A stretch of 64,000 bases of DNA from Spirodela intermedia (lineage: Eukaryota > Streptophyta > Magnoliopsida > Alismatales > Araceae). The position numbers and the translations under genes are program-made. The DNA is taken from the NCBI GenBank assembly GCA_902729315.2, contig LR746274.1, positions 4,677,037 through 4,741,036 of the forward strand, read 5' to 3'. Below, one piece after another: positions 35,296 through 47,881 of this stretch (positions are counted from its first letter, which is position 1; each line of letters begins with the position of its first letter). The notes beneath the pieces were generated by a model. The model searched no databases. It had not been told where the DNA came from and worked only from the letters and a program-made list of their open reading frames with translations.

Positions 35296-38200
35296 ATGGG
35301 GTCAACGCCAGGATCTCATGGATCAGGTCGGTGTCTGTTCCCTCGATTTTCACCTAGTTTTCTTTGATTTCAGATTTTCCCTTCTCCAGATTATTTCTTC
35401 AATTTAATAGTAGTCGTATTTTCCCAATTTTGAGTTATCCTTAATTTTCTTATGATTTCCCTATAGTAGTAGTTTGCTTCGACTTGTCATCACTCAAATG
35501 GGATCCGAAATTAGATCACATGGTCAGATCGATGCCGGCTCTTTCTGGATACCTCATTATTTCGTCTCTTTGGTCGTTTATATTGGTTCCTTTTTCTGTT
35601 TCTGATACTCTTCACTCTGAGTTTCTTGTTGTCGCTTTTAAATCCTTCGCATTTGATTATTTTTGTTTTGATTGAGACTCTGAGAAAGTCATGCCTTTTT
35701 CTTCATTAGTTTTCCTCCAGTTTTTAACCTAACATAGTGGACGACAAAATGAACGGAATCACCCCAGTTTTAGTAATATTTTTGGATATAAAATAGCTTA
35801 TATGTTAGCGAGGACATTATTTGTGTCGTTACCTCCTTGTTGCGTTCAGATGTAATTTGTCTCTCTTAAATTTTGTAGGGGTCACTAGAGATGCATTATA
35901 CAGAGAGCTCTGGCATGCCTGTGCTGGACCATTAGTCTCTGTACCTCGGAAAGGGGAAAGAGTTTATTACTTTCCCCAAGGTCACATGGAACAGGTATAC
36001 AAGGTTCAGTATTTTTGAAAATGAATAATGATCGTTTGGTCCTTCCATTTTAATTATCATCAAACTTCTTGTAGCTCAAAGCGTCAACTAATCAGGGTCT
36101 TGACCAGCAAATGCCTTCGTTTAATTTGTCATCGAAAATTCTTTGTAGAGTTGTGCATGTGGAGCTTCAGGTAAGTCCTTTTCTTGGTTATATGCGTACA
36201 TTCTATCACGTTTTGTATCGTTATATTTGGTTGTATCTGTGGGTTTTTGTGTTTTGTACTGACGCATCATTTTAAACTCAAGGCTGAGCCAGAAACAGAT
36301 GAAGTTTTTGCGCATGTTACCCTGCACCCTGAACCAGATGTAAGTCCTCACTGTGTCCTGGTCCTCACCAGATTTTTCTTTCTATTATACCTTGTTTATT
36401 TGTCCTATAGTTTATTGTGAAAATAGTTAGTAATTTCCCACGCTAATTCTTTGATTTGATTTCTCTAAAATAGAATGTTCAACAGATGTCATTGTAAACC
36501 TGAAATTACGACTGACAGAAAAAATATCTTCTGTGCGACGTTAGATTTTTGGCTTCTAGTAAATATTCTCGAATTTATTGCGTAGTTCAAGATTGAATGA
36601 CTTTATATTGTATTGATACTATGACGACTAGACATACTATCTCACCTTCAATTCGTAACTACTTGGGTTTACTTAGTCTGACGCATAGAGTTCATGATTG
36701 AAGCTTTTTTAGCGTAATATCTTTGTTCTCTTTAAAAGCCCAAGATGTGGTCAGAACTGTCAAAAACTGATGAATGACATTCGTACCCAGCTACCTATAT
36801 AAGCATTCTAGGGCTATTGCGTTTCTTATGTTTAATTGCTTTCCGTAATTAATCAGCAAAGCGAGGTAACAAGCCCAGATTCTCCACTTCCTGAACTGGA
36901 AAGGTGTTCAGTGCGCTCTTTCTGTAAGACACTTACTGCATCAGATACAAGTACGCATGGAGGTTTCTCAGTTTTGAGAAGACATGCTGATGAGTGTCTG
37001 CCTCCCCTTGTGAGTTTAGACCTTATTTTCATCAATCTCTGAAGAATGTATTTTTATTGTTAATATTATCAGTTCCTTACTCTATGTTTTCTCGGTTTTT
37101 ATCTTTTCAGGATATGACCCAGCAGCCACCTTGGCAGGAATTAGTTGCCTCTGATTTGCATGGCAATGAATGGCATTTCCGTCATATATTTAGAGGTAAG
37201 TGGCTTAGTTTCTTCCGTAGTCATTTGGAGCCTAAATAGTTTTCTGGCTTTTCAGTCATCAGAACAGTGAAGTTGCTTGTCTATAGTTTATTCAATGGCT
37301 ATGACATTCATTTAAGATGAAATTTTTAGTTTGAAAAGAAAAAATAAAATGCAATAAAGTGAATTTTATTTCAGTTGCTTGGTACGTATCTGAGATGGCC
37401 AGGAGCGTTGACCAATTACTTAAGTTTCCAACTGTGATAATGACATATAATTTTATGTTTTTGATTCGTGAATCTATTTACGATGATATGTGTCTAGATT
37501 TAAAAAGGGTTATTTTCTTTATAATGCATTCCCTTACCCCGCTTGTGCAGTTATGACCATAGATTTCACAATTTCACATTAAATGTTTTCTATATACGAT
37601 GCTATTCTAAGCCTCTGTAGGAATTCAGTGAAGAATCTGCTTTGTAGTTGTAAGCTCCAGAAACGTGAATGCAGTGCAGTCTCTATGGTTTTACTCACGA
37701 GTCTGAAGAACAGAAGAATTCTTTCCGTTTCAGGACAACCTAGGCGGCATCTGCTTACAACAGGGTGGAGTGTTTTTGTAAGCTCAAAAAGATTGGTTGC
37801 AGGCGATGCATTCATCTTCCTAAGGTAAATAGCATTTGTTTTGTTTGGAGTTGGTACAGTCCCTTCCGCCAGAATTTGATAAAGATCTTGATGTTTTTGT
37901 CTCTAGGGGTGAGAATGGAGAGTTACGTGTGGGTGTAAGGCGGCTTATGAGACAATTAAGCAACATGCCATCATCTGTCATATCAAGTCACAGCATGCAC
38001 CTTGGTGTTCTGGCTACTGCATCCCATGCTGTAACGACGGGGACTATCTTCTCTGTTTTTTACAAGCCAAGGTGGTTTCTCTTTGCGTTTGTTTTTACTG
38101 CATGGTACCGTGTTTTTGTCTACCGTGTCTAGTTGAATGTTGACTTACAGTTTCGATCTTGCGTTACTTTCTTCCTCTGCATTGTGCATTCTGTAGATGA

Positions 38201-40219
38201 TCTGTTGCTTTTATTGTTGGATCGTGGTTGTTGTTCCCTGGGCAACTCATTAATGTTGAAATTTGTGATGTCCTCACATCAGAACTAGTCCATCAGAGTT
38301 TATTGTCAGTCTGAACAAGTATTTGGAAGCCAAAAATCACAAACTCTCTGTTGGGATGAGATTCAAGATGCGTTTTGAAGGGGATGAAGCTCCTGAAAGA
38401 AGGTACATACAGCAGATGTTTGGTTTCAATGCTCTGGAGAAGAAAGAATCTCCTGAAGTATGGTGCTTGATGCTTCGCGTACATCCTGTCATTCAGGTTC
38501 AGTGGGACTATAATTGGTGTCGGAGACTGCGCATCATCTCATTGGGTGGATTCAGAATGGAGATCTCTCAAAGTATGTTATGTTATGTTAAGAGAACATT
38601 TTTCTCTCAAAATCTTGTGGCTTGAGAACGGAGATCTCTCAAAGTCTGTATTTGTATGAGAGTTTTTTTTTTGTTTTCTCTCTCATTTGACTTTACTGTG
38701 CATCGCTGTGTAGGTCCAGTGGGATGAACCATCCTCCGTTCCACGCCCTGAAAGAGTCTCCCCGTGGGAGTTGGAGCCTCTTGTTTCATTCAGCTCTCCG
38801 ACTGCGCAACCTGCAGCGAGAAATAAGCGAGCTCGCCCTCCTGTTTTGCCAACTCCTGAACTTCCCCCAGCTTTTGGTACTAATATCACACTTACTTTCT
38901 CCTACAAATCTTTTGGTTAATAGTCTTCTCTTTTCTTCGTTCATCTGGATTCTATCATGGCAAGGACTCCCCAGAAATAGAAACGAATTGGGAACATATC
39001 ATCATATCTTCTGACCAACTATACTCCTTTGCATCCGTCACCTTCTCCTTTTGTTCATTCTTTTTCATCTTTGTTACTCGTTGACTTTTTACCAGACAAC
39101 TAGATTCTTGGTTCCTCATGCAGGATTGTGGAAGGCTCCTGCTGAGGGCTCCCAGCCGTATTCATATCCTGGTCCTCACCGAGGACGAGAAGCATTTGCA
39201 GCTCCTGCCGCTCCTCTTCTCTCCCCAAAATCAGCCCCTGGGTCTGGAGGCTTATCTGGAAGTAGTGCATCGCCCGCTGTGCTGAACAATTCGATCTACT
39301 GGGCAACCAAGGCGGAAGCCCAAACCGATTCATATTCTGTCAACAAAGAGGCTTGTGAGAAGAGACAAGAGATTGGAAGTGGCTGTAGGTTATTTGGCAT
39401 TCAGCTGGTGGAAAGCTCCACCATTGAGGAGACCTCCCCCGTGACGGCTCTCTCGGAGGGCATCAGAGAAGATCAACATGTCTCCTGTTTTGAGCTAGAT
39501 TCTGACAGACAGTCACAGCCGTCGAACCCTAATGGCTCCGACGTCCCTGCCACCAGCAGCGAACCTGAGAGGTCTTGCCTCAGGTCACCTCATGAGACCC
39601 AGAGCAGGCAGATTAGAAGCTGCACCAAGGTTTCATTTCAGACCCCCCCCCCTCTCCCTCCTCCCTTAGTTTCGCTTTATTTCCTTTCTCGGGTTGATAT
39701 GACGGGTGTCTGGGTGCCTGCCTACTACTACTCTTCCAGGTGCACATGCAGGGCATGGCCGTGGGCAGAGCGGTGGACCTAACGAGATTAGAAGGCTACG
39801 ACGACTTCTTCTTCAAGCTGGAGGAGATGTTCGGCATCCAGGGGGAGCTCTCTGGCGCCTCCAAGAAGTGGCAGGTCGTCTTCACGGACGACGAGGATGA
39901 CATGATGCTCGTCGGAGACGACCCCTGGCAGTAACTCTTCTTCTCCCCGCTCCCCAACCCCATTCATTAGTCAACGAGTCTCTCCTCTCCATTAGCCCTG
40001 ATTTGGCTTGCCTGTCTTCCTCTTGTTTTGTTTCCGCCTGATTGCAGCGAGTTCTGCGGCATGGTGAGGAAGATCTACATCTACGCGTATGAAGAAGCCA
40101 GGAGGCTGGCGCCGAAGCCCAAGCTGTCGCTGGTGGCCCCCAGCTGCGAGGATGATGAGGTCGGCGAGGGACCTGGAGGCCTCGACGACGTCCCCCCGTC
40201 GTCCCCAGACAGGCCCTGA
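35296..40219 (+). CDS. ARF1: Auxin response factor, ARF1 clade
   Basis: Nuclear transcription factor binding auxin response elements. Coding exons: 35296-35326, 35879-35994, 36075-36170, 36283-36339, 36857-37009, 37111-37195, 37734-37824, 37907-38071, 38283-38402, 38497-38572, 38714-38876, 39124-39629, 39740-39930, 40048-40219; all phases agree, total 673 aa. Dimerisation region: [29 protein letters not shown]3 DNA-binding domain about residues 121-221: [39 protein letters not shown]. Auxin_resp domain: [46 protein letters not shown]. The middle region is Ser/Pro/Gly-rich, not Gln-rich, as in repressor-type ARFs. C-terminal PB1 domain from 554, with acidic DDEDD near 603-607 and [29 protein letters not shown] and [11 protein letters not shown] point to the ARF1 clade. 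The acceptor of exon 9 was set at 38282 because it restores [10 protein letters not shown]. Confidence 0.94.
38557..38642 (+). repeat. Duplicate of ARF exon 10 end inside the next intron
   Basis: GGAGATCTCTCAAAGT occurs at the exon 10/intron border (about 38559-38574) and again about 72 bp further on, inside the intron, followed by CTGTA. The second copy carries a weak donor (AAA|GTCTGT) and could act as a decoy or alternative 5' splice site. Confidence 0.8.
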
Positions 40220-40695
40220 CGATGGCAGCCCCACCGGCGGCGGTGGGTGGTTTGGTTTCCTTCCATCCTCGTTTCTCAAGTTCTCGCCGCAAAATCCGCG
40301 AGATGGGGAGAGGTGGGCCGGCTAGCTGGCCATGCATGGTATGTCTGGTAGGCTGCGCAGATGCTGGCTTTCTTGTCTGGCCGAGTTCTGCGGGGGCGGG
40401 GCCCAGAAATCTCCCCACCATCCCTCCCCCTTCCTATAAGGTACTGGTGAGTAGGGTATATCTTGAAATATATGTGTATACACACGTGTGGGACGGTGTT
40501 TTTTAAGTAATGAAAGTAATGCCTCTCTCTCTCTCTCTCGCTTGCTCTCTCTAATTTTTGGAGATTTCTTGTCTAACTGGGTCATATGTATCATAAATTC
40601 TTGTGAAGCATAGCTGGACAGCTGGACTACTCCATGTTCATTTGACCAGACAGAAAAGGGGGGGGGGGGGGTATGCAAAGTTTGTGTACAGTGGG
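40220..40695. other. Convergent 3' region between ARF and the DUF2062 gene
   Basis: Contains both 3' UTRs. A (CT)n run lies at about 40522-40540 and a G-run of about 12 bases at 40659-40670. The tail-to-tail distance between stop codons is only 476 bp, so the transcripts may overlap. Confidence 0.6.
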
Positions 40696-42925
40696 TCAGA
40701 CTTGCCGGGCTTTGACCTTGGTCTCTGCCTGGGGGTTGGCCTGCTTCTTGGGGCTGGAAGGTGGCCCTCCTCCGCTGAACTTGTGAACGAGGAGCTTGAA
40801 ACAGGGGACGAACACCACGTAGAGCGCGGCCAAGATGAAGGGTGAAGCCACGAGCCAGCCCAGCAGCTGCAGGAAAGCCGGCCGTCAGCATAATAATATA
40901 CTGGCTTCAGCTGGGCATGATGACAAGCAATGGTGGTCAACCTCGGTGAGAATTGACCGGGGCCAAACGAGGTCAACCACCGCGACCCATATGTGATCGA
41001 GGCTCACCGCATGGAAAACGCCGACTAGAACTTCTCGGGAGGCCCGGAATGTGAGGATCCTCTTCATTGCATCGGCGGTCAACGGGAAGTGGGAGCCGCC
41101 AGAGATGAACTCCCCGAGTCGTAGGAATGGAATCACCAAGCTGGGAAATGGCACGAGCACAGGCCAGAGAGATAAGAGTGAAATATCAGTACAATCTAAG
41201 GAAGATAATACAAATCACGCACAAGCTCCCAGCTTTCTCCCTGGCTGGGCCCCTTCCTGGAGGAGGTCTCCACCCCTTCTGGCCCTGGTTGCAGCCATTC
41301 ACCCTTTTCTATTTATAGTTTTCATACTCAAAAAACCTGACCGAATTACTATTTTTTCTAGAAGAACTTCTGATTGTCCAACGCGCAACGGTGCGGCATC
41401 TCTGATCCTAACAAAACCCAGATCTATTCTGAGCTGAGCCCATCAAGTTAACGTTCTTGGCATGATACGACAAATGAAACTGCTTTATTTTATGTCTAAT
41501 AATGGCAAGAAAATAAGGACCGAAATCTAGAAAAGAAGTAATCAATTTTATGCAATATGAACATTCTTCATGTATTCAGGTGATGTATCTCCAACCCACC
41601 ACAGTAGCTCCTCTTCCTTCTCTCTACACGATATTTTTCCAACAAGACTCATTGAAGCCATTTCATTCATCCCTGCAGTTTTGTTGTACGTAGTTTTCAT
41701 CTTTTGCTCATCATTTTAAGCAGAAAGAGCTCTTTAATCGGATGCAAAAGCTTTTCCATTTCATGTTTATTATACTTCTGAAATGCCGAATTTTAGATAG
41801 CCTGAGATGACCGATTGAGCCTGAGCGGCCAACACTAATATGATTTAGTGATTGCCATTCGAGAATAATATAAAAAATGGAGAAGAAATCACCAAAACAG
41901 GACAGTTGATAAAAATGAGGAAATATGAAGAAAAAATAAAAAATCACGAGAAGGGATGAAGGCCAACATGACAAAGGAGAAGTATTCCAAACTTGCATGA
42001 ATGCAGATGAAAATGTCCAAAGTTATGGGCAACAAGTAGATTACAATATAATAGCAGGGAAGATCAAAAGAAACTCACCTCAGCTCAAATGGCGTGGCGA
42101 CGAAGTTAGCGAGCATCACACTGGGAGCATGACAGTGATTACCAAGTAAAGCGATTGCCATCCCACAGAGGAACACTGTGACCCCTGTACGATAGCGTAA
42201 TCAATAAATCAGCCAGAAGAACCTCAATCAATATCATAACTAGTTTCAGACGCCTCCATCTTCCAGCATTTGCCTGTAAAAATAGCCCGACTCTCTCGAC
42301 TTAACAGAACAAAATGATCGTTTTCTTGGGCACCAGGGGACGGGATATTCGCCATGTTTCCAAAGCCATTAAAGAAATTTGCATCAAACAAAGTGGGCAC
42401 GTAGATAGTGAGATCCTCCACTGGACACCGTGAGTCTCGTGGTTACTTACCACAAATGGGAAATAATCCAAGGGTCAGGCCAAGAGCAGTGGAAAAAGCC
42501 AGCTGTTTTGGTTCCGCGCCCCTAGATAAACAGATCCCACAGAAGCACCCAGAGTCAGCCCCGGCTTGAAATAACGTCAACGACTCTGACCCGAGAAGAG
42601 CTTATATTTTTTTGCTTCCGGAAGAAGCAGACGACTGTTGGGCAGGGCAAGAGGATGGATACGGAGGCAAACGAGTCTGAGATCTATAGAAACTAGAAGA
42701 AAATCTGACATTCATGAGCGTTCGATCTTGAAGAGTCCGAGAAAACGTTGGATCGACCTGTCCGATTGATACGATGAGAAGAAAAGGGCGAAAACATTCT
42801 CATCGGGAAACAGCCGAGAAAACTCGGATCAGCGAGAGGAAGCGCTACCTTCGGATGATCTGCACGAGGGGTTCCACAATCGTCTTCTTCACCCATGGAA
42901 CCAAACCAAACTTCGCTGCCGGCAT
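40696..42925 (-). CDS. DUF2062 membrane protein
   Basis: Small integral membrane protein of the DUF2062 family (Pfam PF09835), function unknown. Minus-strand exons in order: 42925-42849, 42521-42451, 42184-42079, 41140-41008, 40866-40696; phases agree and give 185 aa. Start MPAAKFGLVPWVKK, then PLVQIIRRGAEPKQLAFSTA, the family signature LGLTLGLFPICG, membrane segment VTVFLCGMAIALLG, ATPFELSLVIPFLRLGE, LLGWLVASPFILAALYVVF, and a Lys-rich tail ending VKARQV. An in-frame ATG further upstream (43093) exists, but the shorter start fits the plant family as I remember it. The largest intron (41141-42078) is 938 bp. It lies tail to tail with the ARF gene. Confidence 0.85.
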
Positions 42926-45399
42926 TTTCCAGGAGAAAAGGGCACCAGAAAAACCACTCCCAGCTACCTCTGGTGGATTCTTTCCTCTGCGGGCAGTTAA
43001 TGATCGAATATATACGTTCAAATGAAGAGGGTACCGTGCAGGAGACGCCCTGTCAGAGGGTTTCCGTCTTTCACCGAATTTCCCCGAAAACAAAGGGGAA
43101 GAGCAGACACGAGAAATGAAATACTATCGGCGATCTCTTGGACGCGTGGGGTCTTTATCTTGCGCCCCTCATGTGGGCCGCCCAAAGAGAGCAAACCCGG
43201 ACAAAAGGGTAGGAGGCGCTTCTCCATCAGAAAGCACAGATCCCTAGAAGACGAGATTTTTCGGATCGGGTGACGATTAGAATATTGGTTTCTTCGAGGG
43301 GCGAAAGTCAACGAGGGCATAACAGGCATGCGACTATGTACTTACTACAACTAATAGCTTTTTTGCGGCAGAGGGACGACCATTCGTGGACGAGAGAATA
43401 ATAGCCTGCGGAGATTCCGAAGAAAACTAGCCCTCGTCTTCGGATGCGGCCGGCTCAAGAAATTAGAACCCTAATTTTCATAAATTGCAAGGAAGTAGTA
43501 TGAGCTTTATTAAGCTTTAGGATAAATCAGACATTAACTGAACGATCAATCGTAGAGCAAGGAATAGGGCAGTGAAGAAAATGAGAGATCAGAATCAAAG
43601 GGTAGGAAGAGAACTAATAAAACGATCATTCATCAGAGTAGATCAATAATTGTATGCAAAATTTATCTCATCAGCGTATGAGCTTCAAACTTTTCGAAAA
43701 AACTTATGACACCATTTTCCCTATGATTACCATGTAGGCTGATTTTTTATTGGACTTTACAAATTTTGAGTGTGATTCTAAATAAGGTTATACCTAATGA
43801 ATAACGTTTTACATAAACAAATTTATTATTGGTTAACACAAAGTGTTAGATTGACACACACTAATTTGAGATCTACATAGTAGGTGGACACATTAATTGA
43901 CTTGCATATTTCCTTTCAACAAACTAAAGTTTGGTATATATTGTACCTATAGATTTATACCACATGGATCGTTATTTGGCTACATCCACTTTCCATGAAT
44001 TATTTTCTTTGATTTATATTATTCTCTTTTTTAAGAAAAAGAAGTGGACTTTAACGATCAATAAATTCCTTAGATGATAAATCTTAGAAGTTTATCACCC
44101 CATTTTGGATAAGAAGAAATTAGTCTTCTTTTTTATCTTTCTCACTATTGAATTCTATACATGAACTAATTCTTTTCTTTTCTTCCTAATTCTTTAAGAA
44201 CTAAATGGCAAGATGATTATTTCACACATTAATGCTATAGTCATTCAGTCATCATACCTACTCCACTCTTCTTCAAGTACCTTTTATGTTCTTCCTTAAA
44301 TTCCAATGAATCTTCAGTGAGATTGATATTGAATTGCACATTTAAGTTGTCTTTTCACTAGATTTAACAACTTAAGATCTAACCTGGTAATTCTTGTCAT
44401 GTTCATGTGTCTAAGAGGCCAAATTCATCTCTTTTATATTCACAGCTCTAGAGGTTAAAGTAGAGGATATTTACTCTTAACTTTTAGATAAATGAATCTA
44501 AAGGTCAAATAGAATTCAGATTGGAATTTAGATAAATGAATCTTAGTGTTTATTCAGAATTTAGATTGGCCTTGAGTGGCTGTACACAGTAAGCACAAAT
44601 AGAGAATGGGTTGCCATCCTTTGATTTCTTCATTGGAGAAGCTTTGTCATAGTGATGTTGAAGGTCTTAAATATTAGTTGAATTTCGTTGTATCTATATA
44701 GTCAATGATGCGTTGGTCTTGTTTGAACTCTTCAGATGAAGGTAGTGAACATATTGAAAGCACTAATTATATGGTTCCCAAATCCATCATGATATGTTGT
44801 AAAATCAATTTTGTTGTGTTGTGAAAACTCATGCACGATTTTTTATGAAATTCTGATACAACTTTATAACTCTAAAACATAAATTTCCATCACTATCGTA
44901 AATTTTCCTAAGCAGGTTTTATATAATCCATCAGGCTCTTCTGAAATCAGTCTTATACTATGTAAAACATTTTTAAATGACATAGCATCTCTTTCAAGAA
45001 AAACTAAAACTTGTTGAAAACTGCTTCCATATTTCAGACTTGTCTAAACAGATCTTCACATTATTTCAATCAGAACTCTGAAAATTAATATTTCAGAAAA
45101 TAGTTCATATCATTTTCTGCAGATGTTTAGATTTTTATTTAGTATTTCAGACTTATCTAACATAATTCTTGTCCTTTGAAAATCTTATTCAAGACCAGAT
45201 AACCTTTCTAAGTGCGGAAATAAAAGATTGACAAATACTAGATGGCGACATGCCAAACGGCTACGTACTAAACGGTACTCTAATTAAATTGGAAACCTTA
45301 ATAACAATTATTGTTAAGTGTACCGGTTGGTTGATAAACAAGGAGTCAACTTGTATATTTCCAGGAGATTCATGACAATTAGTAAAGAGTCTCTTAAAC
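42926..45399. other. 5' flank of the DUF2062 gene and AT-rich spacer
   Basis: 42926 to about 43450 is GC-moderate and likely holds the minus-strand leader and promoter. The rest is AT-rich with no recognised gene or element. Confidence 0.45.
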
Positions 45400-46915
45400 A
45401 TTTTAATAAAACATACAGAACATGCTGGATTATTTTAATACAGACAAGCTTAGAACAGACCATATTGATTCATTCTACTCCGGTTATTTCAATCAATTTC
45501 TAGTAGTTACCTCAGGCTTTGCTGGGATGGGTCAAGCTCATTCAAGATCCGCGGATATGACAACAGATGTACAATACAAAATTTCTATCATACAACCAAA
45601 TTTCTACGAGTTGTTTACCGCGGATGGGTCAACCAAATTATTTACAAGTATATTCTCACAACATAGGCGAGAAAGCCATCCAACAGGTGAAGCCCCACCA
45701 CAGACGATTATCCAAAGATGTCACGCATTCTTCTCATGGCATCTGCAACACAGTGATGAAAACGTTCAGCGCAGGTTTATCCGAAAAAATTTACCAGATG
45801 ACAGGTAACACGATGCAAGCAACCATACACATCATGCTGTTTAAAACTGGCATTACATGAATTTTTTTTTAAATATATGCTTCTATGATAAGAACGAGCC
45901 GATAGAAAGGCACATTCTAGAAAAATTGTCGAGATGGAAGCAACAATTAAATGAAACTTCAATGAATATGCACATTATACTTGTAAAAAAGCAAGAAATA
46001 ACAGAGATGTGATGTAAGCCAACCATGAATCCGCAACAGCATGAGAATAGTAGCTTTGCAGTAGTAAAACTGATTGGTAACAGAAACCCTTTCTTTCGCA
46101 AACGTAGAAATTGACACAAAACATAGTATCTCCTTGACCTACATCAAGGATAGTTTTGCGACAGAGTGCGTTTGCTGAGATAACTAAAAGTAGAACTCTG
46201 GATATGACAAGAACACAAATGTGTCAGATACAAAGGGCCTGGAAAATCATTATTAATCAGAACCAGGTGAGTGAAACGGACACGTATCGATTTCGCAGGG
46301 ATTGAATATGTTGCTTGGATCAACTCAAGAAAGATCCAATCAAGGAAACTTCTGCTTTGTCGCCAATTGAGGCACAAGGAAAGATAGGCGAGAAACCGTG
46401 GGAAATGATACCATTTCCTAGATTAACAATCTCCTTCCCACTATTTATTTGAAGACGAAACTTATACAATCGATCAGATAGGAAACAAACACATGAAGGT
46501 TATGATTCTGAGCCGGCGATAACAAAGATAATATCCGTCTCATGGCCAGTCCCAACAGGTAATGGCAGCGACGCTGCTCCTCAAGGCGATGGAATATGAG
46601 ACGAGAAAAGAAGGAGGTTCGCCCTGCAAAGATGCATATGCACGCTTGCGGATGAACCATCAACTTCCATTAACTTAATGTATGACGTTTACTGCGGAAT
46701 CTGCAGACATGAGAGGTCTGCTCCGAAACAGTAGGGGAGATTTCACCCAGAAAATCATCCCCCGTCAAAGCTTGCTGGTGCATGAAAGACTAGAGCCATG
46801 GAAAACAAGGAAAAAAAAGACAATGCAAATGCACATGCAGCGCGATCCTGACAACAATAGTAGAAGGAGACCGATAATGTTAGAACACACTAACCTGTCA
46901 TCTTCGACGCCGCGG
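45400..46915 (-). other. Probable minus-strand transcript of unknown product
   Basis: Downstream (minus strand) of a strong housekeeping-type promoter. A candidate first coding exon ends CGAAGATGACAG|GTTAGT (ATG near 46898). A candidate last exon begins after TGTTGCAG near 45740 and can read AMRRMRDIFG followed by TAA. No convincing exons were found between them, and I do not recognise the protein. A five-codon upstream ORF (ATGGCCGCCGATTAG) precedes the candidate start. It could be a short housekeeping protein gene or a non-coding or snoRNA host transcript. Confidence 0.35.
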
Positions 46916-47170
46916 AGCCAAACCTAATCGGCGGCCATAGGGTTTAGAAAGGGCAGGGGCAACCCGTGATTTATAGGAAAGGGGAGAGCCATTCGACCTG
47001 ATCCAGCCGTCCAAACCCCATAAGAAAAACCCTAATATCTGGAAGCTTCTCTCCGCCTCCGGAACCTCATTCTCCACGAGGGATACTACCGAGAAAAAGG
47101 GCCGGACTTAATTGCGCCAAACTCATGGGCCTAGTTGACTGGATCAGACAGAAGGCCCAAATTAAAATGT
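46916..47170 (-). promoter_or_regulatory. Housekeeping-type promoter (telo-box and site II motifs)
   Basis: Telo-box AAACCCTAA at 47027-47035. Site II elements TGGGCC at 47126-47131 and GGCCCA at 47154-47159. A second telo-like AAACCCTA lies on the minus strand just before the leader ATG (about 46938). This combination is typical of plant ribosomal-protein and translation or mitochondrial housekeeping genes. The orientation points to a transcript running leftward from about 46940. Confidence 0.6.
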
Positions 47171-47317
47171 TAGATTCTATGGCTCCACGAATTCAGGAAG
47201 AAGAAGAAGAAAATAAACGTTTTTAATGAATTTTCGATAAACATAAACCGAACAGGGTTATCATACGGGAAGGGGTGGTAAAAAGGTCAAACGGGTATTG
47301 GCCATTTCTAGCAAACT

Positions 47318-47330
47318 AGAGAGAGAGAGA

Positions 47331-47363
<33 letters not shown>
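47318..47363. repeat. (GA)n microsatellite
   Basis: About 22 GA repeats with one G interruption, on the distal side of the housekeeping promoter. Confidence 0.9.
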
Positions 47364-47369
<6 letters not shown>

Positions 47370-47574
47370 GAGACGCGTCCAATGGGCAATACGGTTGCCC
47401 GCAGGAGCGACGAAGGCGGAGAGTTGAGCAGATCTTCCAGAAGGGGAAGGGATCACGGGGTCTAATCAGGATGGCTATCGTGGGAAGAAAAAAAGGGCCC
47501 AATAAAGGAATTCCCAAAGGAGAGGAGTCCGATGCAGAGGGCACCGGAAAGTTGGAATCATTAGAACGAAGATC

Positions 47575-47623
47575 CCTCTCTCTCTCTCTCTCTCCTCCTC
47601 TCTCGCCCCCCCCCTCTCTCTCT
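47575..47623. repeat. (CT)n microsatellite with C-run
   Basis: CT repeats interrupted by a nine-base C tract. Confidence 0.85.
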
Positions 47624-47820
47624 AAATTTCATTCAAAATGGGGAAGAGAAGGTGAGGAGTCCAGTCAGCAAAAGCGCCGTCACTGCTTTCGGAATGCACG
47701 TTCAGAACACGGCCCGATTCAAAGAGATAGACGGATGATCTGGGTCCGTCCGACGAGCACTCCCCCATCAATATTCCTCCCGGGACTTTCCATAAACAAG
47801 GAACGTACAATGTGGTGGAT

Positions 47821-47835
47821 GACGAGGACGACGAG

Positions 47836-47878
<43 letters not shown>

Positions 47879-47881
47879 ACC
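47821..47881. repeat. (GACGAYGAC)n trinucleotide-type repeat
   Basis: About seven GAC/GAT/GAG-based 9-bp units. In one frame it would encode a run of about 18 acidic residues. Confidence 0.85.

Noticed and set aside
39882-40421. 179- and 189-codon minus-strand frames near the ARF end
   Set aside because: They overlap the PB1-coding exons and 3' region and show no family signature; the minus-strand gene here is the DUF2062 protein in another frame.
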